A stretch of 16,947 nucleotides of DNA from Clostridiales bacterium (GTDB taxonomy: Bacteria; Bacillota; Clostridia; Oscillospirales; Oscillospiraceae), in assembly GCA_004556965.1 (NCBI GenBank), contig SFFE01000024.1, forward strand, positions 1 through 16,947, in the 5' to 3' direction. The notes beneath the pieces are model-generated. The model did not search any database, was not told the origin of the DNA, and worked only from the letters and a program-made list of their open reading frames with translations. Positions 1 to 7,720 of this stretch are shown piece by piece. The first letter of the stretch is position 1, and the number at the start of each line of letters is the position of its first letter. The translations under genes were made by a program, and so were the position numbers.

Positions 1-1
1 G

Positions 2-136
2 AAGAACGCCGGCCTGAAGCAGGCGATCGAGCACGTGCTGAAGTTCAAGGTCGTTGAGCTGAAGACCGACCCGCAGCTGATGGGTGCTCTTGGCGCTGCT
101 GAGTACGCACGCCAGAAGGGTCTTGCGAAGAAGTAA
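2..136 (+). CDS. C-terminal end of a BadF/BadG/HgdC-type ATPase (2-hydroxyacyl-CoA dehydratase activator-like), partial
   Basis: Only the last 44 codons are in the window; the gene enters from the left edge. The tail contains KNAGLKQAIE followed by DPQLMGALGAAEYARQKG. A 'N-G-[VL]-x-x-A-[LI]-E ... P-Q-[LI]-x-G-A-L-G-A-A' ending is typical of the actin-fold ATPases that activate 2-hydroxyacyl-CoA dehydratases (HgdC, HadI) and of benzoyl-CoA reductase subunits BcrA/BcrD. In that family the protein is an iron-sulfur homodimer that uses ATP to inject an electron into its partner dehydratase. The cluster-binding cysteines and nucleotide motifs lie outside the window, so only the family tail is visible. 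A strong intrinsic terminator starts 15 bases after the stop, so this is the last gene of its transcript. It could instead be an uncharacterised member of the same fold family. Confidence 0.7.
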   Translation, partial: KNAGLKQAIEHVLKFKVVELKTDPQLMGALGAAEYARQKGLAKK

Positions 137-150
137 GGCAATCCAAATCA

Positions 151-182
151 AAAAGGACGCCGAATGATCGGCGTCCTTTTTC
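151..182 (+). terminator. Intrinsic terminator of the upstream partial gene
   Basis: A perfect 13-bp stem (151-163 with 168-180) closes a four-base loop (164-167), and its right arm ends in a run of T. The stem is GC-rich in the middle (GGACGCCGA). The A-run on the left arm would also let it work weakly on the minus strand. Confidence 0.9.
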
Positions 183-291
183 TGTTTCTTTTACTTTGTG
201 TGTTTTATACAGCTCTCTGTCATAATTCCGCTAAGTTTCTCAAGAAAATGATGAAACTGTGGAATGTGTACGAAATTGAGGCAACTTTTGA

Positions 292-320
292 TTGATTTTT
301 AGGACAAGACGGTATAGAAT
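292..320 (+). promoter_or_regulatory. Probable sigma-A promoter of hppA
   Basis: TTGATT at 292-297 and TAGAAT at 315-320 are separated by 17 bases. This is the best pair in the roughly 200-base AT-rich gap between the upstream terminator and the hppA ribosome site. An overlapping alternative -10, TATAGA at 313-318, would have a 15-base spacer. Transcription would start near 327, giving a leader of about 50 bases. Confidence 0.45.
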
Positions 321-379
321 ACAGAAATGGCCTAGCCTAAGAAGAGAATTGAATTTTAAATTTAGGAGTGAGTAAACTT

Positions 380-2383
380 ATGGATTCTCTGGTCTATCTG
401 GCACCTGTAATGGCAATCGTCGCTTTGCTGTTTGCCGTTTACAAAATCTGCTTTGTTTCCAAAGCTGACGCCGGAACGGATCGCATGAAGGAAATCGCCG
501 CAAGCATCAGCGAAGGCGCCCGCGCTTTCCTGTTCGCGGAATACAGAATTCTTGCGATCTTCATCGTTATCCTGCTTGTTGCAATCGGCCTGTTCATTGA
601 CTGGGTCACCGCGATCTGCTTCCTTTGCGGTGCTCTGTTCTCGATTCTCGCCGGTTACATTGGCATGAACGTCGCCACCAAGGCAAACGTCCGCACCGCA
701 AACGCCGCAAGAACGAACGGAATGAACAAGGCGCTTGCCATTGCGTTCTCCGGTGGTTCCGTCATGGGCATGTGCGTGGTCGGTCTGGGCCTGCTCGGCG
801 CAAGCGTGCTCTTCATCATCACCAAGAGCACCAACGTTCTGTTTGGCTTCTCTCTCGGCGCTTCCTCCATCGCCCTGTTTGCCCGTGTGGGCGGCGGTAT
901 CTACACCAAGGCTGCTGACGTCGGCGCCGACCTGGTCGGTAAGGTCGAGGCCGGCATTCCGGAAGACGACCCTCGCAACCCTGCCGTTATCGCGGACAAC
1001 GTCGGTGACAACGTCGGCGACGTCGCCGGTATGGGCGCCGACCTCTTTGAGTCCTATGTCGGCGCAATCATCTCCGCTATGACCCTCGGTGCTGCTGGCA
1101 GCACGCTCAAGCTCTTCAGCAATGGCGGAATGAACACCCTCTTCCCGCTGGTCATCGCCGCTTGCGGCATCCTTGCCTCCGTGATCGCGACTTTCTTTGT
1201 CCGCGGTAAGGAAGGCTCCAACCCGCACAAGGCGTTGAAAATGGGTTCCTATGTTTCCGCACTTCTCGTTGTCATCGCATCCGTCGTGTTCAGCAAGATC
1301 ATGCTCGGCAGCTACAATGCTTCCTACGCAATCATCTCCGGCCTCATCGTCGGCCTGATCATCGGCATCATCACGGAAATCTATACCTCCGGTGATTACA
1401 AATTCGTCAAGAAGATCGCGCAGCAGTCTGAAACCGGCTCTGCAACCACGATCATTTCCGGCGTCGCCGTCGGTATGATGTCCACCTGGATCCCTGTGGT
1501 TCTGATCTGCGTCGGCATTTTCGTTTCCTATCAGTTCGCTGGCCTCTATGGCATCGCCCTCGCTGCGGTTGGCATGCTCTCCACTACGGGCATCACCGTC
1601 GCTGTCGACGCCTACGGCCCGATCGCCGACAACGCCGGCGGCATCGCTGAGATGAGCGGTCTGGATCACTCCGTCCGTGACATCACCGACAAGCTGGACG
1701 CTGTCGGCAACACCACCGCCGCTATGGGCAAGGGCTTTGCAATCGGCTCCGCCGCGCTGACGGCTCTGGCTCTGTTCGTTTCCTTCGCAGAAGCCACCGG
1801 CCTCGCAAGTGCGGAAATCAGCCTCCTCAGCCCGAACGTCGTCATCGGCCTGCTGATCGGCGGTATGCTCCCGTTCGTGTTCTCGGCCATGACCATGGAC
1901 TCCGTTTCCAAGGCTGCTTATAAGATGATCGAAGAAGTTCGCCGTCAGTTCCGCGAGATTCCCGGCATCATGGAAGGTAAGGCAAAGCCGGACTACAAGA
2001 CCTGCGTTGCGATTTCGACCACCGCTGCTCTGAAGGAAATGCTGGTTCCCGGCATCATGGCAGTCGTCGTTCCGCTGCTCGTCGGCTTTATCCTTGGCTC
2101 CGCCGCGCTCGGCGGCCTGCTGGCCGGCGCGCTGGTCACCGGTGTTATGATGGCCATGTTCATGTCCAACTCCGGCGGCGCATGGGACAATGCGAAGAAG
2201 TACATCGAAGAAGGCAACCATGGCGGCAAGGGCTCCGAAGCGCACAAGGCTGCGGTTGTCGGCGACACCGTCGGCGATCCCTTCAAAGACACTTCTGGTC
2301 CTTCCATCAACATCCTCATCAAGCTGATGACGGTTGTTTCCACCGTGTTTGCGGCTCTGTTCTCCGTGAGCGGCATCTTCTAA
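380..2383 (+). CDS. hppA: K+-dependent membrane-bound ion-translocating pyrophosphatase
   Basis: This 667-residue multi-helix membrane protein hydrolyses cytoplasmic pyrophosphate and pumps H+ and/or Na+ outward. The family core is plain: DVGADLVGKVEAGIPEDDPRNP at residues 180-201 and then DNVGDNVGDVAGMGADLFES around 206-225, which bind Mg-pyrophosphate. A second acidic set near the C-terminus contains GGAWDNAKKYIEEG and VGDTVGDPFKDTSGPS. GNTTAAMGKG begins at residue 443. Ala447 and Gly450 at these places mark the K+-dependent class, whereas K+-independent enzymes carry Lys and Thr. The pumped ion is not settled by reading; the FESYVG segment is what I would expect in Na+- or Na+/H+-pumping clades. 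I chose ATG 380 because a GTG at 368 overlaps the AGGAG ribosome site (364-368). Length is normal for the family. The gene is monocistronic, with its own promoter and terminator. Confidence 0.95.
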   Translation: MDSLVYLAPVMAIVALLFAVYKICFVSKADAGTDRMKEIAASISEGARAFLFAEYRILAIFIVILLVAIGLFIDWVTAICFLCGALFSILAGYIGMNVATKANVRTANAARTNGMNKALAIAFSGGSVMGMCVVGLGLLGASVLFIITKSTNVLFGFSLGASSIALFARVGGGIYTKAADVGADLVGKVEAGIPEDDPRNPAVIADNVGDNVGDVAGMGADLFESYVGAIISAMTLGAAGSTLKLFSNGGMNTLFPLVIAACGILASVIATFFVRGKEGSNPHKALKMGSYVSALLVVIASVVFSKIMLGSYNASYAIISGLIVGLIIGIITEIYTSGDYKFVKKIAQQSETGSATTIISGVAVGMMSTWIPVVLICVGIFVSYQFAGLYGIALAAVGMLSTTGITVAVDAYGPIADNAGGIAEMSGLDHSVRDITDKLDAVGNTTAAMGKGFAIGSAALTALALFVSFAEATGLASAEISLLSPNVVIGLLIGGMLPFVFSAMTMDSVSKAAYKMIEEVRRQFREIPGIMEGKAKPDYKTCVAISTTAALKEMLVPGIMAVVVPLLVGFILGSAALGGLLAGALVTGVMMAMFMSNSGGAWDNAKKYIEEGNHGGKGSEAHKAAVVGDTVGDPFKDTSGPSINILIKLMTVVSTVFAALFSVSGIF

Positions 2384-2394
2384 TGTGAAATTTT

Positions 2395-2426
2395 AAGCGC
2401 CCGGTGCTTAGCACCGGGCGCTTTTT
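2395..2426 (+). terminator. Intrinsic terminator between convergent hppA and the methyltransferase gene
   Basis: The 13-bp stem 2395-2407/2411-2423 (core GCGCCCGGTGC) closes a TTA loop and is followed by TTTTT. It serves hppA. Read from the minus strand, the tail after the stem is an interrupted T/A stretch, so it probably also ends the converging methyltransferase transcript, less efficiently. Confidence 0.9.
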
Positions 2427-2434
2427 GTATGCCG

Positions 2435-3688
2435 TTATACGATTTGGAACAGATAAAATTTCAGATAATCGGTCTCCGGGACGTTCCACAGGATCGGGTG
2501 ATCCGGCCCCTGCTGGCGCGCTTCGATCTGCCGGAGCGACACCTGCGCATCTTTGGCTGCATCTGCAAGCATTTTGCGAAACAGTTCGTCCGTCATGAAA
2601 TGTGAGCAGGAGCACGTAGCGAGGTAGCCGCCGCGCGGCAGGACACGCATGGCTTTGAGATTGATCTCCTTGTAGCCGCGGATCGCATTCTGCACCGTCG
2701 CGCTGCTCTTTGTAAACGCCGGCGGGTCGAGGATCACGAAGTCATACGCGCCGCGCTTTTCCGCCGAGAGCGCCGTCAGCAGCTCGAACACATCCGCGCA
2801 GCGGTAGTCAATCTTCTGCTCCAAACCATTGAGCCGCGCGTTGTGCCGCGCCGTTTCCAGCGCGTCCTCCGAGACGTCCACCGATACCACGTGCTCCGCA
2901 CCGCCGGCTGCGCAATTGAGGCCGAACGCCCCGGTATGCGTAAAGCAGTCCAGAACGCGCTTGCCCCGTGCAAGCTGTGCGGCCGCGCGCCGGTTGTACT
3001 TTTGATCGAGAAAGAAGCCGGTCTTCTGGCCGTTGATATAATCCACATCATAGCGAATGCCGTTTTCCGTAATCTCCACGTGGCCGGGCAGATCCGTGCG
3101 TAGTCCATCCAGCGTGAGGAAGCCCTTCCCCTGCTCCAGCCCCTCCTTGGCGCGGAGCTTCACGTCGTTGCGCTCATAGACAGCGTCGATCTGCTGTCCG
3201 TACTCCCGCAGGATGCGCACCAACGCGGAGATCAATACCGTTTTGATTCGCTCGATGCCGAGCGAGAGCACCTGTACCACCAGCACAGACTCGAACCGAT
3301 CCACAGTCAGCCCAGGAAAACCGTCTGCTTCGCCGAAGATCAGACGGCAGTTGGAGAAATCCGCACCCATCACCGTCCGTCGGTAATCCACGGCGTAGCG
3401 CAGCCGACGCTCCCAAAACGCTTCGTCAAACTGGTCGTTCTTGTTCCTTGAAAGGATGCGTACCCGGATTTTTGACGCGCTGTTGAAAAATCCCGCGCCA
3501 AGCCAGTGCCCGCTTCGGGTCTGCACATCGACGATGCCGCCGTCACGGCATTCACCGCACGTCTCCAGCACTTCTTCGCCATACACCCAGGGATGACCGC
3601 CGCGCAGGGCGCGCGCCGCTTTGTCCGTTACCGTTAAAATTGGATAGATTCGTTCCATAACTGCGACTCCAAATTTCCAGATTGGCAT
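2435..3688 (-). CDS. Class I SAM-dependent rRNA methyltransferase, RlmI/RlmK-like (COG1092)
   Basis: The 417-residue protein has an N-terminal PUA-like domain (GHPWVYGEEV near residue 31), then an RlmI-type linker domain, then a Rossmann methyltransferase domain. The SAM-binding loop is VLDCFTHTGAFGLN (about 245-258). ILDPPAFTKSS (319-329) is the catalytic DPP motif. ATCSCSHF (357-364) supplies the cysteine expected for 5-methylcytosine formation. In the best-studied homologue the target is a 23S rRNA cytosine; the exact base here is an inference. Two starts are credible. ATG at 3688 has AAAGGAG eight bases upstream. ATG at 3658 (MERIYPILTV) has GGAG eight bases upstream and matches where homologues usually begin. 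I list the longer form. The gene diverges from the capA-like gene and converges on hppA. Confidence 0.9.
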   Translation of the reverse strand: MPIWKFGVAVMERIYPILTVTDKAARALRGGHPWVYGEEVLETCGECRDGGIVDVQTRSGHWLGAGFFNSASKIRVRILSRNKNDQFDEAFWERRLRYAVDYRRTVMGADFSNCRLIFGEADGFPGLTVDRFESVLVVQVLSLGIERIKTVLISALVRILREYGQQIDAVYERNDVKLRAKEGLEQGKGFLTLDGLRTDLPGHVEITENGIRYDVDYINGQKTGFFLDQKYNRRAAAQLARGKRVLDCFTHTGAFGLNCAAGGAEHVVSVDVSEDALETARHNARLNGLEQKIDYRCADVFELLTALSAEKRGAYDFVILDPPAFTKSSATVQNAIRGYKEINLKAMRVLPRGGYLATCSCSHFMTDELFRKMLADAAKDAQVSLRQIEARQQGPDHPILWNVPETDYLKFYLFQIV

Positions 3689-3728
3689 CTATTTTACTCC
3701 TTTACCCGCATTGCGGCAAGTACGGATA

Positions 3729-3757
3729 TTTACATTTCCCGCCGTCTCGTTTATAAT
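3729..3757 (+). promoter_or_regulatory. Sigma-A promoter of the capA-like gene
   Basis: TTTACA at 3729-3734 and TATAAT at 3752-3757 are separated by exactly 17 bases, and the ATG follows 28 bases after the -10 box. This is a near-consensus housekeeping promoter in the short divergent gap. Confidence 0.8.
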
Positions 3758-3784
3758 GTTGCCCGAAGTAGGTGAATTGTGATT

Positions 3785-4903
3785 ATGAAGCGTTCCCGTT
3801 CCAGCATTTTTCTCATCGTCGCTGCCATTGCCGCGCTGCTGCTTGGCGTTGGCGTGGGCGTTCTCGCACACAACGCAATCGTCAGCAGCAGCTTTACGCT
3901 CCCAGCTCTGGAGGCTCCCCAGCCATCCGCAAATACACAGGCAGGCGCACAAACGACGCCAAAGGCAGAGAAGCCGAAAACGTTCGTGATTTCCATGGTG
4001 GGTGACTGCACGCTGGCTTCCAGCCAGTATAACAACGACTACGATTCCTATATCAACAAGCACGGCCTCTCGTGGCCGTTTTCCGGGACGGTGGAATATC
4101 TCGAAAACGACGAGTTCTCACTTGCCAATCTGGAATGCACCTTCTCCGACCAGTCGCTGTCCTCCTCCACGCTGTTTCAGTTTCAAGCGCCGGCTTCCTA
4201 TGCGGACATTCTGAAAAACGGCAGTGTGGAATATGTGACGCTCGGCAATAACCACACCTATGATTTTGGAGAAAAGGGTCTGACCGATACAAAGGCCGCG
4301 CTCGACAGCGCCGGCGTCGGCTGGACAGGACCTGGCGAGTCCAAGGTATATACCACAGAGCACGGTCTGAAAATCGGCGTATACTGTCCCGGCTGGACGG
4401 GACTGAGCGAGAGCAACATCGTCAGCGGCATCGAAACGCTCCGGCAGACAGGCGCAGACGTCATCATCATGTCCGTACATTGGGGCACGGAGGGTAGCTA
4501 TACTGTCACAGCCTCACAGGAGCAGTTTGCGCATATCGCCATCGACGCCGGCGCGGACATCGTGTTCGGCACGCATCCACACGTGCTGCAGCGGACGGAG
4601 ACCTATCACAACGGCTACATATTTTATAGCCTCGGCAACTGGAGCTTCGGCGGCAACACCGCCCCGCGCGACCGGGATACCGCCATCGCGCAGGTGACCG
4701 TAATGCAGAATACCGACGGCACAGTCGAGCTGCAGGGATTTTCGCTGATCCCCTGCTGCCTGTCGAGCATGAGCGGCGTCAACGACTACCGTCCCAAACC
4801 GTATGAAAAGGATTCCGAGGAATATGCACGCGCGATGAGCAAACTGGACGGAACGTTCACCGGCCCCGATCTCAACGTGGACTATTCGTTCCTGAACGGC
4901 TGA
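3785..4903 (+). CDS. CapA-family membrane-anchored metallophosphatase-like protein
   Basis: The protein has 372 residues. Residues 8-28 form one hydrophobic helix after a basic N-terminus, so it is probably anchored in the membrane with its catalytic domain outside, or exported. A Pro/Ala-rich linker (about 40-65) leads into a PGA_cap/CapA domain with its metal-site landmarks: MVGDCTLAS (71-79), ANLECTFSD (114-122), LGNNHTYDFGEKG (153-165), MSVHWGTE (229-236), FGTHPHVLQ (261-269) and YSLGNWSFGGN (281-291). The family is named for poly-gamma-glutamate capsule synthesis. No capB, capC or capD lies nearby, so a stand-alone envelope hydrolase is the safer reading. ATG 3785 is preferred over GTG 3779: the AGGTG ribosome site at 3770-3774 lies only four bases from the GTG. 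The gene is monocistronic, between its own promoter and a stem-loop. Confidence 0.88.
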   Translation: MKRSRSSIFLIVAAIAALLLGVGVGVLAHNAIVSSSFTLPALEAPQPSANTQAGAQTTPKAEKPKTFVISMVGDCTLASSQYNNDYDSYINKHGLSWPFSGTVEYLENDEFSLANLECTFSDQSLSSSTLFQFQAPASYADILKNGSVEYVTLGNNHTYDFGEKGLTDTKAALDSAGVGWTGPGESKVYTTEHGLKIGVYCPGWTGLSESNIVSGIETLRQTGADVIIMSVHWGTEGSYTVTASQEQFAHIAIDAGADIVFGTHPHVLQRTETYHNGYIFYSLGNWSFGGNTAPRDRDTAIAQVTVMQNTDGTVELQGFSLIPCCLSSMSGVNDYRPKPYEKDSEEYARAMSKLDGTFTGPDLNVDYSFLNG

Positions 4904-4922
4904 ACCCTGATTTTTGCGATAG

Positions 4923-4960
4923 AAAGCCACGATGCATTGTTTGCGTCGTGGCTTTACATA
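4923..4960 (+). terminator. Probable terminator after the capA-like gene
   Basis: AAAGCCACGA (4923-4932) pairs with TCGTGGCTTT (4946-4955). Three further inner pairs, one a G-U wobble, leave a seven-base loop. The T-run is short (TTT, then ACATATATTT), so termination may be partial. The right arm overlaps the first half of the candidate PhoP box. Confidence 0.7.
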
Positions 4961-5007
4961 TATTTAACACAATGCTCCTTTTGTATTTTACCTGCCGAGG
5001 ATAGGAT
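4953..5007 (+). promoter_or_regulatory. Candidate PhoP/PhoB-regulated promoter of the pst operon
   Basis: TTTACA (4953-4958) and TTAACA (4964-4969) are spaced 11 bases start to start. A weaker TTTTAC lies at 4986-4991, two further 11-base steps along; the step at 4975 does not match. TT[AT]ACA-like hexamers at 11-base steps are the known layout of Bacillus PhoP boxes. A -10-like TAGGAT is at 5002-5007, while the -35 region is poor, as expected for an activator-dependent promoter. With a start near 5014 the boxes would span about -61 to -23, the usual activating position. Confidence 0.45.
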
Positions 5008-5018
5008 AAAGCCGTACC

Positions 5019-5054
5019 TCAGAAATCAAATGTCAGAAATCAAATGAAATCAAA
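5019..5054 (+). repeat. Tandem 14-bp direct repeat in the pstS leader
   Basis: TCAGAAATCAAATG occurs twice back to back without mismatch (5019-5032 and 5033-5046). A third partial copy, GAAATCAAA, follows at 5046-5054 and merges into the pstS ribosome site. It could be a regulator or RNA-binding site or a recent slippage duplication; no known box was recognised. Confidence 0.85.
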
Positions 5055-5066
5055 AGGAGCACAAAT

Positions 5067-5909
5067 ATGAAAAGAATTGCTACCATCACATTGACCGCAG
5101 TCCTGGCACTTGGTATGCTGGCAGGCTGCGGCAGCAAGGACGACGCGGTGCCGAGCGAAGCGCCCAAAACTGAACTGAGCGGCACTGTCTCCACCGACGG
5201 CTCCACCTCCATGGAAAAAGTCATCGGCGCGCTGGGTGAATCCTTCATGGAAACCAATGACGGCGTGACCTTCACCTACAACCCGACCGGCTCCGGCAGC
5301 GGCATCACCGCCGTAGCCGAAGGCCGCTGTGACATTGGTCTCTCCAGCCGCTCGCTGAAGGATGAAGAGGTCGCGCAGGGTCTGACCGAAACGAAGCTCG
5401 CGCTCGACGGCATCGCTGTGGTCGTCAACCCCGAAAACCCCGTGGAAGACCTGACGCTGGAGCAGATCGCGCAGATCTATACCGGCGAGATCACCAACTG
5501 GAGTGAAGTCGGCGGCAACGACGCTGAGATCGTTGTGATCGGCCGCGAGGCCGGCAGCGGCACCCGCGACGGCTTCGAGTCCATCACCGGCACCGGGGAA
5601 GCCTGCCAGTACCGTCAGGAGCTGACCTCCACCGGCGATGTGATTACCACCGTAGCGCAGAATCCGGACGCCATCGGCTACGCCTCCCTCGCCTCTGTGG
5701 AAGACAGCGTGAAGGCGCTCTCCGTTGACGGCGTGCAGCCCAGCGAAGACACCGTGAAGGACGGCAGCTACGCCATCCAGAGACCGTTCGTCCTCGTCAC
5801 CCGCACCGATGAGCCTCTCTCCGATGTGGCACAGGCCTTCTTCGACTTTGCCACCTCTGCAGACGCAAGAGAGATTATCTCCGGCGCCGGCGTCGTAGCG
5901 CTCTTCTAA
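5067..5909 (+). CDS. pstS: Phosphate ABC transporter substrate-binding lipoprotein
   Basis: The 280-residue precursor has a lipoprotein signal ending in the lipobox LAGC, with Cys21 as the lipidation site. The mature protein would be tethered to the outer face of the membrane and hand phosphate to PstCA. Phosphate-pocket motifs are visible: STDGSTSMEK (about 42-51), PTGSGSGI (73-80) and GREAGSGTRDGF (159-170). The start ATG has AAGGAG seven bases upstream. It is the first gene of the pst-pho operon, and a 75-base gap with a stem-loop separates it from pstC. That layout usually leaves the binding protein in molar excess over the membrane subunits. Confidence 0.96.
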   Translation: MKRIATITLTAVLALGMLAGCGSKDDAVPSEAPKTELSGTVSTDGSTSMEKVIGALGESFMETNDGVTFTYNPTGSGSGITAVAEGRCDIGLSSRSLKDEEVAQGLTETKLALDGIAVVVNPENPVEDLTLEQIAQIYTGEITNWSEVGGNDAEIVVIGREAGSGTRDGFESITGTGEACQYRQELTSTGDVITTVAQNPDAIGYASLASVEDSVKALSVDGVQPSEDTVKDGSYAIQRPFVLVTRTDEPLSDVAQAFFDFATSADAREIISGAGVVALF

Positions 5910-5928
5910 TCCATACGGCCAATGTCTC

Positions 5929-5960
5929 GCGGCGGGTCCTCTGCAAGGAAGATCCGCCGC
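5929..5960 (+). promoter_or_regulatory. Stem-loop between pstS and pstC (mRNA processing or partial attenuation)
   Basis: GCGGCGGGTC (5929-5938) pairs with GATCCGCCGC (5951-5960) through one G-U wobble, with a 12-base loop. No T-run follows, so it is not a standard terminator. At this place such hairpins commonly shield the upstream pstS message from 3' decay or reduce read-through. Confidence 0.6.
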
Positions 5961-5984
5961 ACAGCTATACAAAGAGGAAGAACC

Positions 5985-6863
5985 ATGCTGAAACAAAACA
6001 ATAAAAACAAAGTGATCGAAACGGTCATCCATATCGTCTTCCTGCTGCTGGGTCTCGTTGCGGTCGGCTTCGTGCTTCTGATTACGGTCTATCTGATCAT
6101 CTCCGGCATTCCAGCGATCCGGCAGATCGGACTGTTCGACTTCCTGTTCGGAACCAAATGGGCCTCCACCAACGCGGAGCCGGAGTTTGGAATCCTGCCG
6201 TTTATCCTCACCTCCGTCTACGGTACGGCAGGCGCGATCCTGCTGGGCGTGCCGGTCGGATTTCTCACAGCGGTATATTTGTCCAAAGCCGCGCCGCCGA
6301 AGGTCAAAAGCATCATGGAGACTGCTGTCAGCCTGCTGGCCGGGATTCCTTCCGTCGTGTACGGTCTTGTGGGCATGATGGTGCTTGTGCCGTTGATCCG
6401 CAACGTGTTCCATGTCCCGGATGGCGCGAGCCTGCTGGCCGCCATCATCGTGCTCGCAATCATGATCCTCCCCTCCATCATCAAGGTCTCGATCACAGCT
6501 CTGGATGCGGTGCCGGCCGAATATGAGGACGCGTCGCTCGCGCTGGGCGCAACGCCGATCGAAACCTACTTCCGCGTATCCGTTCCGGCGGCGAAAAGCG
6601 GTATCGCCGCTGCCGTCGTCCTTGGCGTCGGCCGCGCGATCGGCGAAGCGATGGCCGTCATGATGGTCGCCGGCAACGTGGCAAACATGCCGTCGCTGTT
6701 TCAAAGCGTCCGCTTTCTGACCACCGCCGTTGCCAGCGAAATGTCTTACTCCTCCGGCCTGCAGCGGCAGGCGCTGTTTTCCATCGCGCTGGTGCTGTTT
6801 TTGTTCATCATGCTGATCAACGCAGTTTTGAATCTGCTTCTGAAACGGGGTGGCGATCAATGA
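5985..6863 (+). CDS. pstC: Phosphate ABC transporter permease subunit PstC
   Basis: The 292-residue integral membrane protein forms the phosphate channel as a dimer with PstA. A first helix lies at about residues 14-38, and further helices surround the ABC-permease coupling loop, seen as EYEDASLALGATPIETYFRV followed by VPAAKSGIAAAVVLGVGRAIGE. ATG 5985 is chosen because AGAGGA at 5973-5978 gives a good ribosome site. The open frame extends back to 5922, but that upstream stretch encodes only basic residues and covers the intergenic hairpin. The stop overlaps the pstA start in an ATGA junction, so the two are probably translationally coupled. Confidence 0.94.
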   Translation: MLKQNNKNKVIETVIHIVFLLLGLVAVGFVLLITVYLIISGIPAIRQIGLFDFLFGTKWASTNAEPEFGILPFILTSVYGTAGAILLGVPVGFLTAVYLSKAAPPKVKSIMETAVSLLAGIPSVVYGLVGMMVLVPLIRNVFHVPDGASLLAAIIVLAIMILPSIIKVSITALDAVPAEYEDASLALGATPIETYFRVSVPAAKSGIAAAVVLGVGRAIGEAMAVMMVAGNVANMPSLFQSVRFLTTAVASEMSYSSGLQRQALFSIALVLFLFIMLINAVLNLLLKRGGDQ

Positions 6864-7720
6864 ATCAGAAGATCTCCGGAAAACGCAAGGCTTATATCGC
6901 GCTTATGCGCGGTCTGATGTGGCTCGCCGCCGCGCTCTGCTGTGCGCTGGTGCTGTTTCTCATCTGCTATGTGCTGTTGAAGGGACTGCCCAACATCACA
7001 TGGGAGCTTCTTTCCACAAAGCCGAGCTACCTTTCCAACACGATCGGCATCCTGCCGGACATCCTCAACACGCTTTATATCGTCATCGCCTCGCTTATCG
7101 TTGTGCTTCCGCTGGGCGTCGGCGCGGCAGTATATCTTACCGAATATGCGCAGAACAAAAAAGTGGTCGGCGTCATTGAATATGCAGCCGAAACACTCTC
7201 CGGCATCCCGTCGATCATCTATGGTCTGGTGGGCATGCTGTTCTTCTGCCAGTTTCTGAATATGGGCACTTCCCTGCTGGCCGGTGCGCTGACGCTCGTT
7301 ATCATGAATCTGCCGACCGTCATCCGCACCACGCAGGAGAGTCTGAAAACCGTGCCGCAGAGCTATCGCGAGGGCGCGTTCGGCCTTGGCGCGGGCAAAT
7401 GGCATGTCATCCGTACCGTCGTTCTGCCGGGCAGCATCGACGGCATCATCACCGGCTGTATTCTCTCCATCGGCCGTATTTTGGGCGAATCCGCCGCGCT
7501 GCTGTTCACCGCTGGCTTTGCCCATGCACTTAACGGCTTCTTCGACGGTATTACAAGCGCCGGCGCCACACTGACCGTCGCGCTGTATGTCTATGCAAAA
7601 GAACAGGGTGAGTTTGAGGTGGCCTTCGCCATCGCCGCCATCCTGATGATTCTGACCTTTCTCATCAATCTGGCCGCTGCGCTGGTCGGAAAACACCTCA
7701 AAAGGAGGAACGGCGCATGA
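6860..7720 (+). CDS. pstA: Phosphate ABC transporter permease subunit PstA
   Basis: The 286-residue membrane protein is partner to PstC in the phosphate channel. A strongly hydrophobic helix occupies about residues 16-37. The substrate-path segment TLSGIPSIIYGLVGM is the usual PstA/PstC signature. The coupling loop reads SYREGAFGLGAGKWHVIRTV, followed by VLPGSIDGIITG and GRILGESAALLFTAG. It begins four bases inside pstC (ATGA) and ends four bases inside pstB (ATGA). A GGGG-rich stretch at 6847-6850 may serve as the ribosome site. Length is normal for the family. Confidence 0.95.
   Translation: MNQKISGKRKAYIALMRGLMWLAAALCCALVLFLICYVLLKGLPNITWELLSTKPSYLSNTIGILPDILNTLYIVIASLIVVLPLGVGAAVYLTEYAQNKKVVGVIEYAAETLSGIPSIIYGLVGMLFFCQFLNMGTSLLAGALTLVIMNLPTVIRTTQESLKTVPQSYREGAFGLGAGKWHVIRTVVLPGSIDGIITGCILSIGRILGESAALLFTAGFAHALNGFFDGITSAGATLTVALYVYAKEQGEFEVAFAIAAILMILTFLINLAAALVGKHLKRRNGA

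Noticed and set aside
362..2245. A 627-codon open frame on the minus strand, opposite hppA
   Set aside because: It is the antisense shadow of a GC-rich, codon-biased gene. Its product is a low-complexity His/Asp/Gly-rich string with no domain, and it covers hppA almost exactly.
3779..3784. GTG 3779 as start of the capA-like gene
   Set aside because: The ribosome site would be only four bases away, whereas ATG 3785 has suitable spacing and begins the signal-anchor directly.
5040..6860. A 606-codon minus-strand frame opposite pstS-pstC
   Set aside because: This is the same shadow effect. It spans two well-identified genes and their gap, has no ribosome site, and has an improbable composition.
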